NCBI GenBank assembly: GCA_001792895.1
Contig: MARA01000072.1
Span: forward strand, 1 to 64,000
DNA length: 64,000 nt
Source: Lentinus brumalis
Taxonomy: Eukaryota; Basidiomycota; Agaricomycetes; Polyporales; Polyporaceae
Direction of reading: 5' to 3'
Shown in pieces: positions 1 through 10,800 of the stretch (its first letter is position 1; each line of letters opens with the position of its first letter). The notes under the pieces were generated by a model. It was not told the origin of the DNA. It was given only the letters and a program-made list of their open reading frames with translations, and ran no database searches. The translations under genes were made by a program, and so were the position numbers.

Positions 1-430
1 AGTCGTCGGGAGCGGGCGACCGCTCGACAACAGCGACACGCGTCTGTCGCGAGCGGTCGACCGCTCGCCCGATGCTTCGGCGACGGCTGGGGATCCCCTC
101 GCCGGAATCCATTGCTTCAGACGGATGACTCGTATCGAGCGGTCGACCGCTCGAGAAGGCTCCGGCGACGGCGGCGACATCCTCGCACCATCGCATTGCT
201 TCAGACGGATGAGTCGTCGGGAGCGGGCGACCGCTCGACAACAGCGACAGCGTCCGTCGCGAGCGGTCGACCGCTCGCCCGATGCTCCGGCGACGACTGG
301 GGACTCCCTCGCCGGAATCCATTGCTGCGACGGATGAGCGGTCGACCGCTCGAGCGATGCCCCGGCGACGGTGGGCGACATCCTCGCCTCAATGCGTTGC
401 TTCAGACAGATGACTCGTCGCGAACAATGC
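1..430. repeat. Cluster of A-family 16-bp palindromes
   Basis: The segment carries spaced copies of GAGCGGTCGACCGCTC and its one-mismatch variant GAGCGGGCGACCGCTC, embedded in imperfect repeats that share 'attgcttcagacggatga'. Open frames run through it on both strands only because the repeats are GC-rich and stop-poor; their translations are monotonous (SGRPLA, ERSTAR). I see no gene here. Confidence 0.8.
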
Positions 431-1289
431 CGATTCTTCCGTAGGTTGACAAGTTTATAATCAAATGCGAGGGACCGGCAGGTACGCCCGCCCACATATC
501 CCATGCAAACCTCGTAGGCGCCCATGGAGTTCCGGCCACTCCAGCCCGTTCTTCATGTTATCGCGATGGGCATGAAGTGGATGAAAGTGTTACCTGGTTT
601 AAACAGCAATGCTTCTATCACAAGTCTTTGAGCGACAGCTCAGACTTCCTTCGACATCACGGGACATCATACCAGACCCTGTACCGCTATTGAGCCTCGG
701 TACTGCCAGTTGGCACTGCCCGGCCCCCGAATATGCCCTCTTTCCTCGCTGCTATCCTCAACTCCGCCAGCGTGTTCTGCTCTTTGCTGGAGCGGTTAGC
801 GGTGGTGAAGGCCTCTCGACGGGACTTCCGAGGAGGATCAAACAAGTCCTGCGTCGCCAACACCGCCAGATCTCAATTCGCCAATGCTGTCGCCTTTGCC
901 GAACTATAGATCCTATAGTCGGCGTATCACCACAGCACCAGTCGTATGGAGGTGCAGTCTGTCTGATCCTGGTCCTGTGCAGCTCAGACCATCCCAAAGA
1001 CCTTTATTCACTGTGTCTACTGATTGTATACATGCGTAGTCCTCATTTTAAAGTCTTGTGTTCTCATGCGCTCCTTGTTGTCGTCCCCACTCATGCTCGC
1101 ATGTTTTCTTAGGATCATGAGCCCTGTGTAATGCTTTCTGTGTCCCGTTTTCATCTTGTACCCCACCGGGAACCAATGATAGCCATCCTGTTAAATCTGT
1201 GCGTGCTGAGATGAGGTTCGGATGAAGTCCAGAGTTACGAAGTCCAGAAGGATGCGCACGGAGATGAGGACTTTGGGGCAAAGCTATTG
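431..1289. other. Intergenic stretch, no recognised gene
   Basis: There are no palindromes here. One open frame (609-1112, +) encodes a Cys- and Arg-rich sequence with no motif I recognise. It could be a remnant of a retroelement coding region but I cannot support that. Confidence 0.4.
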
Positions 1290-2250
1290 AACAATGGCTT
1301 GGGGATCCACGAAGGTCTCCAATTTAGGACAGACAAGAGATCCGGATACCAGAGCAGGACAGACAAGAGATGCAGAGTTTATACCAGAGCAAGCAATGCA
1401 TAAGAAGATAAGCAAGAGTTAATACCAAGCAGAAGAGTAATCAAGCCAGAGGGAAAGAGTCAAGCAGAAGTCGGAGTCAGAGGTCAGAATTCCGGTCGGA
1501 ACTGAGGTCTCAGTGTGGCTACACAAAAGCTTATATAGTAAAGACTGTAAAGTCCGAGAGGCCGGAGAGGAGTAGCGAAGACATAACTAAAGGAGGTCAG
1601 GAACCATAGTCAGGTGGAAGCTAGTGATCGGCCAATACAAAGTACAGTAACTGTGGACTGGAGGCGGATACAATCGAGGTCAGCATGGGGATGGATACAA
1701 GTGGAGTCAGAGTCAGGCAGAAAAAGAAAACACAGGCGGGTACAAGCAGGAGCAGTAAGACCAGATTCCGGGACAAAGTAAGCAAGTAGAATGCAGAAAG
1801 GTGGTTGACAATAGAAACACTTGTAAGACGAACTGAAGTTCTGGAGTCCGATGGAGGTCTGAATGGGAGTTGGTGTCTTGGAGGCACGGGATGTAACAGC
1901 GATCGGACTATGAGAGAAGAGTGAACAGAATAGATTGAGCTGGGAGTCCTAGTTGGTGGTGTAACACGAGATCAGGCCCGAGATCTAAGCACGACCATAA
2001 AGGTGGTCAGAAACCGGAGTCAGGCGGAAACTTATAGGTTAGGTAGAAAAGCGGTCAGGTGTGGAGATAATAGACAATAGCAACACATGTAAGACAAACG
2101 AGAGCAGTGAAGTCAGAGAGTTGGTGACTTGGAGGCATAACAGCTTTCAAGTGGGGGAGGGGTCGGCTCGAGGATAGGTCAAGCACAAGTCGAGCCCTCA
2201 GGGCGGTCCTTTAAACAGGCTCCTTGTTTATGGCATGGCAGCTCCTGATT
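1290..2250 (-). mobile_element. Degenerate LTR-like retroelement remnant
   Basis: The A/G-rich text (repeated 'gacagacaagagatcc', 'aggtggtcag-aac') is in part the reverse complement of the C/T-rich sequence around 24.25-25.6 kb; for example 'gacagacaagagatcc' matches 'ggatctcttgtccgtc' at 25.37 kb. Two related sub-blocks (about 1585-1620 and 1995-2035) suggest internal duplication. No reading frame with retroelement motifs remains, so the family is uncertain. Confidence 0.35.
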
Positions 2251-2607
2251 TGCCTGTCAAGCCTGTGCATCAGATACAAAATGATATGCAGAATCTAAGC
2301 ACTTGCCAACCATGACTTGCAGTCGTGCTGCAGTGTCCCACTCTTGAGTACGAGAACCTGCTTGCTCCCTCAGGCTCGCATACCTGGTCTCTGAAGAGAG
2401 TGTTACGTGCATTGAGAATGTTCCGTACGGGCGGGCGCTTAGCACGTAGATGCACGGATGTACAGGGCCACATATGCGCCAGTCATGGTTCATTCGGGCA
2501 TGAGACGCACGAACCCGCGGAGCGGTCAGTCGCTCGGGCAAGGCGCGGATGTCAGGAGAAGTGCACCACAAAATGGTACTACGCCTGCTTCTTCGATGCT
2601 ACAGTCT

Positions 2608-3360
2608 GAGCGGCCGGCCGCTCGCGAGAGCACATTGGTCCCGTATCTCCCGCTGCTTGCGACGCACGGCAGGACGGGTAAACAGAGCAGCGTGATACTG
2701 CGCCTAAGCCTACGACGGTATGTTCTGAGCGGTCGCCCGCCCACGAACGTATGTCGGTCAGGTATCTCCCGCCGCTCGCGACGCGGCGCCGGACGCGTGT
2801 TGAGTGTCCGGTGAAGGGTACGGGCACCATAGATGATACGCAGTGAGCGGCCGACCGCTCGCGAGAGCACATTGGTCCCGTATCTCCCGCTGCTTGCGAC
2901 GCACCGCAGGACGGGTAAACAGATCAGCGTGATACTGGGCCTACGCCTTCGACGGTACGTTCTGAGCGGTCGCCCGCCCACGAACGTATGTCGGTCAGGT
3001 ATCTCCCGCCACTTGCGACACGGCGCAGGACGCGTGTTGAGTGTCCGGTGAAGGGTACGGGCACCAGAGATGATACGCAGTGAGCGGCCGACCGCTCGCG
3101 AGAGTGCATCGCTCCCGTATCTCCCGCTGCTTGCGACGGACTGCAGGACGGGTAAACAGAGCAGCGTGATACTTCGCCTACGCCTTCGACGGTATGTTCT
3201 GAGCGGTCGGCCGCCCACGAACGTACGTCGGTCAGGTATCTCCCGCCGCTCGCGACACGGCGCCGGACGCGTGTTGAGTGTCCGGTGAAGGGTACGGGCA
3301 CCAGAGATGATACGCAGTCAGCGGCCGACCGCTCGCGAGAGTGCATCGCTCCCGTATTGT
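2608..3360. repeat. 237-bp tandem repeat with A palindromes
   Basis: Three complete units start at 2608, 2845 and 3082, exactly 237 bp apart, and a fourth begins at 3319 and breaks off. Each unit holds two A-family palindromes (GAGCGGCCGACCGCTC type and GAGCGGTCGCCCGCCC type), each followed by a conserved module beginning TATCTCCCGC. Units differ by a few substitutions only, so the array is recent or homogenised. It lies upstream of the BAH/PHD-like gene at 3638. Confidence 0.9.
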
Positions 3361-3637
3361 TAACGACCGCCCGCTTAGCTGCCGGGGTGTAAGGTACTTA
3401 TTCAGCACAGCAGAGCCGTGCAATCACTTGGTACGCCGTACGACTGTACTGACACAAACGGCGGCTCAGGCGAGTGCAGAGCGTGCCTCAATGGGGCTGA
3501 GAAACCCGGTGTTCTTATCGCGATGGAATGCACGTGAAACCTTATCGGATCCCGCAAGGACGCGACGAGTAAGGTCCGCGTAGGTTGTTCTATCTCCGCA
3601 TCGTCTCGCTCTAGTACGAACGTCCACCTCGACTACC

Positions 3638-4952
3638 ATGCCTCCTCCGACGCTCGCAGACTATGGCCGCCACTTCGAGACGACTGTGCCGTCGATAACG
3701 AGGGTCCCGGAGAAGGTCCGCACGGCGGAGGAAGTGCCATCGGTACAACGCAAGTTTTCCTGACCGTCCGTGCATGGGTGCACACTGACCGATTATCAGA
3801 CCCTGCTGGATTCGAAATCACAAAAGACATGGTGTGCGTGCTGAGGGAGTAAGCGGGGAGATGATGGGCGATTACTGACATCGAATGCTGCAGGGTGTTG
3901 TGCAAGCAAGGGCGACATCCGCAGACGGACCACGCAATCGTGTTCTACGCCCTGGTGGAGCAACCCCTCGTACTTCGGCGGCTCCGCGAGGTGAGTACGG
4001 AATGAGAAGGGACGTCCGTGATGCTGACGGTGGATGTACTGTCAGCCGTTTCTCAAAGTGCGGCCATTCTACGTGCGCGACGATCTCGACGTGTCAAACC
4101 TGGCGGGGAGCTCGTGCCGAACGGAAACGAAGGCAGCGATTCAGGGATTGCACCAGTGCGTGCTCGCCACGGACAGCGAACACATTCATGTGACGCAAGT
4201 CATCGGGCTTGAGCACGTACCGTTGCTCGAGGCGACCAAGATTTCGTTCCCGCTGGTCCTGGCACATACGCGGTGGTACCGCGCGGACGTGGAGATAGAG
4301 GTTATATCGCTCAACAAGAAGACGAAAATGCTACGTGCTGCGAAGGTGAGTTAGAACGTGTGCTCGCGTTCAGATGTCGTTAAGGCTACAGCGTGCTGAC
4401 GCAGATGTGTCTGAGCAGGCGGTGGCGCCGTTCTGTGCGGCGCAATGCACGAAGATGCGGGCGTACTCTGCCGCGGACGACGTTGTCCGGTGGTGCGAGG
4501 ACTGCCGGCAGTGGTTCCACGAGAGCTGCTTGGAGCAGCGGAATACGGTGGAGTTCTATCGCGAGGAACACGCGAAGGAGCCGTACACGGACTTTCCGGC
4601 ATGGGTATTGTGGGACACAGAGGAACCGGTTCCCCCGCAGGTGTACCGACACTTCCTGGGGCTGATCACGACACCGATCCGGAGATGCTATCCTGAGGTA
4701 TCGCCCCACCACATATTGACGGCGGAGCTGTTTCTCAGCAAGTTGCGGGATGCGGCGAAGCGGCCGGGCTTCGCCATTCCGCCCAGCGAACGAGCATACC
4801 GAGCCTTCGTGGACTCCCTGCTGGTGCCGACACTACTGCGTCCGGACGTCCGCAGTCCGCACATCGACCGGTTCATCGAGTACCTGACGCAGGTGAACCT
4901 TGGTGAGAAGATGCTGTACCAGTGCCCCCGTCATCCCGACCACGTCATCTAA
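3638..4952 (+). CDS. BAH-like and PHD-like zinc finger protein, copy 1
   Basis: This is a multi-exon gene whose start ATG at 3638 begins MPPPTLADYG. Probable exons are about 3638-3710, 3782-3830, 3895-3990, 4034-4342 and 4364-4952. The third intron (GTGAGT at 4343, CTACAG before CGT) joins in phase 0. The middle exons encode a beta-rich segment containing 'FYVRDDLDV' and 'RWYRADVEIEV', which resembles a BAH domain. The last exon has a PHD-like cluster with C-x3-C followed by CEDCRQWFHESC, and ends HPDHVI. Every exon aligns with a homologous exon of the convergent gene at 5947-7245, which supports the model. BAH and PHD modules read histone marks; whether both domains are complete needs structure prediction. 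I do not know a named orthologue. Confidence 0.6.
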
Positions 4953-5120
4953 TAGCTCGGGTAGTATAGAGTTCAGGTAGGTATGGATTGCAATGTACTA
5001 GTTGGCAATTGGGCCAGGGTATGAAACGTTATAGCCGCGACGGAATGCGTGGAGAGCGGGCGGCCGCTGGGAGACGGGTCGTAACCACATGGGGAGGCGT
5101 TCAGCTAGAGGCGAATCTTT

Positions 5121-5880
5121 GTGTATTCGCGTCCGAGTCTGTTAAGAGCGGGCGACCGCTGCGAGACGAGTAGGAGATCTGAGCGGCCGTCCGCTCACAG
5201 ACAAACGTCTGTATATTCGCGTCCGATTCTGTTAAGAGCGGGCGACCGCTGCGAGACGAGTAGGAGGTCTGAGCGGCCGTCCGCTCACAGACAAACGTCC
5301 GTGTATTCGCGTCCGAATCTCTTCAGAGCGGGCGACCGCTGCGAGACGAGTAGTAGGTCTGAGCGGCCGTCCGCTCAGAGACAAACGTCCGTGTATTCGC
5401 GTCCGAATCTGTTCGGAGCGGGCGACCGCTGCGAGACGAGTAGTAGGTCTGAGCGGCCGTCCGCTCAGAGACAAACGTCCGTGTATTCGCGTCCGAATCT
5501 GTTCGGAGCGGGCGACCGCTGCGAGACGAGTAGTAGGTCTGAGCGGCCGTCCGCTCAGAGACAAACGTCCGTGTATTCGCGTCCGAATCTGTTCGGAGCG
5601 GGCGACCGCTGCGAGACGAGTAGTAGGTCTGAGCGGCCGTCCGCTCAGAGACAAACGTCCGTGTATTCGCGTCCGAATCTGTTCGGAGCGGGCGACCGCT
5701 GCGAGACGAGTAGTAGGTCTGAGCGGCCGTCCGCTCAGAGACAAACGTCCGTGTATTCGCGTCCGAATCTGTTCGGAGCGGGCGACCGCTGCGAGACGAG
5801 TAGTTGGTCTGAGCGGCCGTCCGCTCAGAGACAAACGTCGTGTATTCGCGTCGGAATGCGTTCAGAGCGGTCGACCGCTG
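5121..5880. repeat. 90-bp tandem array of A palindromes
   Basis: About eight near-identical 90-bp units each contain GAGCGGGCGACCGCT and, 40 bp on, GAGCGGCCGTCCGCTC, separated by 'cgagacgagtagtaggtct' and 'acaaacgtccgtgtattcgc'. 90 is a multiple of three and the unit has no stop in several frames, so long spurious ORFs exist on both strands. The array fills the gap between two convergent paralogous genes. Confidence 0.93.
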
Positions 5881-5946
5881 CGAGACGACGCAATCACGAA
5901 TTATACTGCCTTCTACATGCTTGTCGAACATATATTACAAACAAAA

Positions 5947-7245
5947 CTACATGAAATGCTCGGAGCTACGGGGACATCGGTAGAGATATCGGTCTGTCAA
6001 AGGAACCTTCATGAGCTTAATGAAGTCGTCGAGCGCGTGCCACCGAGCGAGCGGCTCCTCGGGAACCGTAAACCGTCGGACGAGGGCTTGGATGTATATG
6101 ACCTGGTCATCGGCGGTGGTTGGATATGTCCAGTGGGGGTTGAGGATGTCCTGCCGGACTTGGCCGAGCAACATCTCAAATGAGACGGAGCGAGCAGGAA
6201 AGAGGTCGGGGTAGTTGCGTTGGATCGGCAGCGTGACAAGGGGCGCCAAATCGGGCCCCGTAGTACGCTCTGCGTTGGCGGGGGGTGTCCAGGTGACCCA
6301 GGCGGGCAGAGACGGGTTGTTCTGCGTGCGGTAGTGGGCAACGGTCTGCAGACGCGGCACGCAGCCGATGTGGTACCACTTCCGGCAAAGCTCGCAGAAC
6401 CTGAGCACGTCCTCCTCGAGGGCGAGGAGGTTTTGACGGCGACAGGAGCGACGACATATGCTGACCATTTGTTCCTGGAAGGACAAGGAGTCAGAGAGTG
6501 AGGCGAGCTGCGAGGAGAAGCGTGCGGGAACTTACATGCTTGACGCTGAAGATGTGGTGGTCAACATCGACAGAGACATCCTCCCGGAGCCACAGCGTGC
6601 CAGTGGCAATGTAGGGCATGCCGAAAAGGGCAAGATCGAGGCGGACGACCTGTACGATCTCAGTGATCTGGGCTGCGTACACATGGATCTTGCTGGAGCT
6701 GCGGACGACCTGGTACTGGCCGTGGATTGCGACGGCTGTGCCGTTGTCGACGGTGGAGGGCGCGAGGACCTCAGTGTCGAGGTCCTGGCGGGTGTACAAG
6801 AGTGAGAGCTCGGCGATTGGCTGCAGTTGTGAACAGGGTGAGCACAAGCGGCACCGGAGGCGTAACTGTGGAGGCAGCGTACCTCGTGGAGAGTATTGCT
6901 GAGCTTGACAGCGACTATTTCGCCCAAGAAGGCGAGCGCATGATGAGTGCTGCGGCTGTGAACGTGATGGGTACACCGGACGCTGCAATAAAATGTAAGG
7001 GACATAGAGCGGTGAGACTGACAGGTGTAGTTACGGACATCATGCGCGGGCGCAGCACGAAACCTGCCGGATCTGAAGGTAAAGGGTTGATTAGTTGCGA
7101 CATGAGGAAGAGATAGGGGAGGGTACCGACGTTCGACGGTGTCCTGTTGCACCGCCGTCGCGATCTTGTCAGCTCGGGGAGCACCTGCGATGTCTGCAGG
7201 GACCTCGTGATGGCCGGCGTGGTGGCGGGGCGAGGGGAAGCTCAT
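5947..7245 (-). CDS. BAH-like and PHD-like zinc finger protein, copy 2
   Basis: The start ATG at 7245 begins MSFPSPRHHAG. An intron begins at GTACCC after 'DTVERR' and ends CTTCAG. The next exons give PAGFVLRPRMM, the segment VRCTHHVHSR to LSNTLHE, and a BAH-like exon with 'LLYTRQDLD' and 'VDHHIFSVKH', closed by a GTAAGT donor. The final exon carries CRRSCRR and RFCELCRKWYHIGC, a PHD-like arrangement, and ends SSEHFM. It matches copy 1 at 3638-4952 exon by exon but is well diverged, so this is an old tail-to-tail duplication. The likely role is chromatin binding; target and pathway are unknown. Confidence 0.6.
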
Positions 7246-7865
7246 TGCGGTGTGGGGAGGCGATAGAGGGATGACAGGGTGGAGGGAAGAGAGAAGGCGA
7301 ACATAGGCGGGCGCTCTGCGTGAGACTTGGTTGCGCTCAACAAAACCACGTGAGATGACACTCGCGGTGACGGGTGACGCATCACTGTGTGAGAGGCGGC
7401 GGTGGGCGGGAGATGGAATGAGGGCATGTCAGTATCAGGCGGTCGAGCGGGACAGTGGCGACTGTTACTACCGGTGTTATACGTGCATCGCGGGCGGGCG
7501 GAGATACATCTCCTGCAGGCAGCGACGACAAATGAATGGCGTTCCGAGCGGCCGACCGCTCAGACATGACATTCCCAGGACACTGTAAGTGAATTTGGTG
7601 GTGGACGGGTTGTCATTAACGTAAGAAGTATATTCTGAGCGGTCGACCGCTGAGATGACACTGTTGCGCTGGTACGACCGCTTTGAACAGGGAACCTGTG
7701 CGCATGTGCAACACGCCGGATTGCACTGGATCTGTTGGATTATTCTCACAGCAATACACGCAACTGAGGGTCTGAGCGGCCGACCGCTCATACGCACGAA
7801 TGGTTGAACGCGAGGGGATTGCAGTGCGTGGATTATCATTGTAAAACGGAGCGGGACACATGAGT
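7246..7865. repeat. Intergenic spacer with three isolated A palindromes
   Basis: Single palindromes lie near 7548, 7637 and 7776, spaced roughly 90-140 bp apart, without a tandem unit around them. The spacer separates the 5' end of the BAH/PHD-like copy 2 from the 3' end of the large gene at 7866. I see no gene here. Confidence 0.6.
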
Positions 7866-10800
7866 CTACACATAACGGCGGCGTTGAGAGGCAGGGGGTT
7901 GAGAGTCATCGTCAGAGCTCCAACTACCGGCGCGGGGACGGGTTGATGATGAGGGACCGGCTTGCAGACGATGCGAGTACTCCGTGTTAGCGGCGCGTTG
8001 CATCTGCGATCCGAAGTGACCTCTGCCGGCCAACATCTCCGCGACGTCGTGCCCGAAGATCTTCGTGACGATTGTGTGCGGGCCGTCGGGCTTTGTGAGC
8101 AGCGTTGTTCGGACCTCGCGGCTCCACGCGTGCAACTCGGGTACATCAAAGATGTGATAGTCCCTGTGGAGGCGAGGTGACTTGAACATGGCAGCGCCCT
8201 TGCCGTAGGCGATCCCGAGACGGATGAGGTTTACGGTGTGAAGGTACTTGGGGCCTGAACGGGATTAGCGGAGTGAGACGAGGCAAGAACAGTAGAGCTG
8301 GGCAACATGCAGGCATACCGTGTTTCTTGTTCCACTGCGCGATGGACCCGCCGTTTTGGAGGTGGGTGCGCAGAGGCGACTTGGGGTCCATCCAAGCGAG
8401 GAAAGTGATGGCGGCGATAGTGAAGAATTGGTCCTCGGATTTACTGCCCTTGTGGTCGTTCGTGTAAACGCGCTGTGTCCAGGGGACCATGCGGAAATAG
8501 GTCACGGAGCCCTGAGGATTGGCAGTCGAGACTCGGTCGAGACCGGCCGGGCAATTCTCGGTTTCCCAAGCGACTCTGGGGAGGACCTTTGAGAGGAGAA
8601 ATGCGAGAGTGAGGGCGAGCGAGCACAGGGGATCCTGGAGATTGGTGCGCATGCGTTCGTCCGCCCACTCGTACGTCTCGAGAATCATCCCGGTTGCTTT
8701 AGCGGAGGCCCAGTTCCAAGACTGGGGAAGGACGGTGCGGTCCAAGTACTTGGGGAACTCGGAGATCTTGATGGAGACGGTGTCCCAGGAAGCACGAGGG
8801 TCCGCGTCGACGACGAGACGGGTGAACTGGGCCAGGGCAGCCTCCGCGCGGGCCTCCTGGGTCGGGAGACGGTTTACGGCGATGGAGGGAGTTGCGCTTG
8901 TCGCGCCGAGGGTGGTCCATGCGTGAATAGAGGGAGTACGCAGAGGGGCGCCTGTGCCGTTGGGGTTAGGCAGGGTGTCCGGGATGAAATTGACGTGGCG
9001 GGTCTGCATGACGGCAACGAGGGCGCGTTTGAAGTCCTTCAGGACGTCCCTGTCGTTGCTTCCTCTGAGCATCAGCCTTGCTTGCTGAATGCAAGCGCAG
9101 GCGACGGGGCCGAATGTGCCAGCGGGGTCGATGGGTGCGCGGAAGGAGCGAGCCGTCGGCAGCTTTGTCTGACTGATGATCTCGTCTGCGAACTGGTCGA
9201 GGGACCATTCGCCGCGGGAAGACTTCTGCAGACCGCGGCCAATGTCTGCGACAGTGACAGAGGAAAAGCGGATGACTTGCTCGAGGGTGGACCGGTCGGG
9301 ACCGTAGGAGAGACAATGATTAGACTTGCGCCACACGTCCCAGTTCTTCTTGCGCTCAATAGCCCTGACGTGGTCGGGATGGTTGCGATCCTTCAAGGCA
9401 TCGGCGATCTCTGTGAACAGCTGCCGCTTGACGAGAGCGAGCACATCCTCCTCGTATGCGTCCATGGCGATCTGGGCCGTGATGAGGAGCCTCTGAATCG
9501 ATGCGTTATACCTGGAGGTGCCTGGCGGTTTGGGGGAGACGTTGGCCAGACGAAGCCGGAAGTCCGTGAGATATATCTGAGGGCGTTGTGAGGTCAGCGA
9601 AGGGTATGTAGCCACGGAAGTGAATCAAGAGTCTGGTCCAATATGAGCAGACCATCAACAAGACGTGCGTACGAGCGGGCGGCCGCTCGCGGAGCACTTC
9701 TGAGGGGTCTGCGCACGATGCGCGGAGGTTGCATGGCAGAGATCGAGTCTCGGGAGCGGGCGACCGCTCGAAAGCATACGTCGCACGAGCGCAGCCGGTG
9801 AGATGACCGACGGGCAGACCATCAACAAGTCGCACGTACGAGCGGGCGACCGCTCGCGAGCACCTCTGAGGGCTCTGCGCACGATGCACGGAGGTTGCAT
9901 GGCAGAGATCGAGTCTCGGGAGCGGGCGACCGCTCGAAAGCATACGTCGCACGAGCGCAGCCGGTGAGATGACCGACGAGCAGACCATCAACAAGTCGCA
10001 CGTACGAGCGGGCGACCGCTCGCGAGCACCTCTGAGGGCTCTGCGCACGATGCACGGAGGTTGCATGGCAGAGATCGAGTCTCGGGAGCGGGCGACCGCT
10101 CGAAAGCATACGTCGCACGAGCGCAGCCGGTGAGATGACCGACGAGCAGACCATCAACAAGACGTGCGTACGAGCGGGCGGCCGCTCGCGAGCACTTCTG
10201 AGGGCTCTGCGCATGAAGGACGGAGGTTGCATGGCAGAGATCGAGTCTCGGGAGCGGGCGACCGCTCGAAAGCATACGTCGCACGAGCGCAGCCGGTGAG
10301 ATGACCGACGAGCAGACCATCAACAAGACGTGCGTACGAGCGGGCGGCCGCTCGCGAGCACTTCTGAACGCCCTGCGCACTACACACGGAGGTTCCGCCC
10401 ACCAAACCGAAGACAGGCCACAATCAAAAGATGAGTACTTACCAAGAAGTGCGGGAGACCGTATGTGAGCTCCTGAGAGCGCTTCGACACCACGAGCGGC
10501 ATATACTCCGGACGGGGGGCCAGCGGCCACTGGGAGAGCTCGACAAATGGTGCGGTTCTTGTCTCGCCGCCGATGACCAGACCAGGCCAGAACGCGGGAA
10601 AGCCATTGTCGAGAATGCCGCGGGTGACCCACATGTGCCACATCAGATTTCTATTGAGGACCTTGGCTGCGCCTGTGTGCGCGAAATTGAGGCAGCGCTC
10701 GGCCACAGAGGTGAGCTCGACGTAGACAGGATCAGGACGGCCGTTCTCAGCAGGATTCATAAGGTTTGGCTTGACACGCAATGTCCAGACTCGGTCGAGG

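Noticed and set aside
609..1112. A gene at 609-1112 (+)
   Set aside because: Open frame only; no motif, no clear start context, and the composition does not resemble the other genes' codon use.
5121..5954. Long ORF through the 90-bp array (277 codons, +) and its minus-strand counterparts
   Set aside because: They exist because the 90-bp unit is a multiple of three and GC-rich; long open frames occur on both strands at once and contain only repeat translations.
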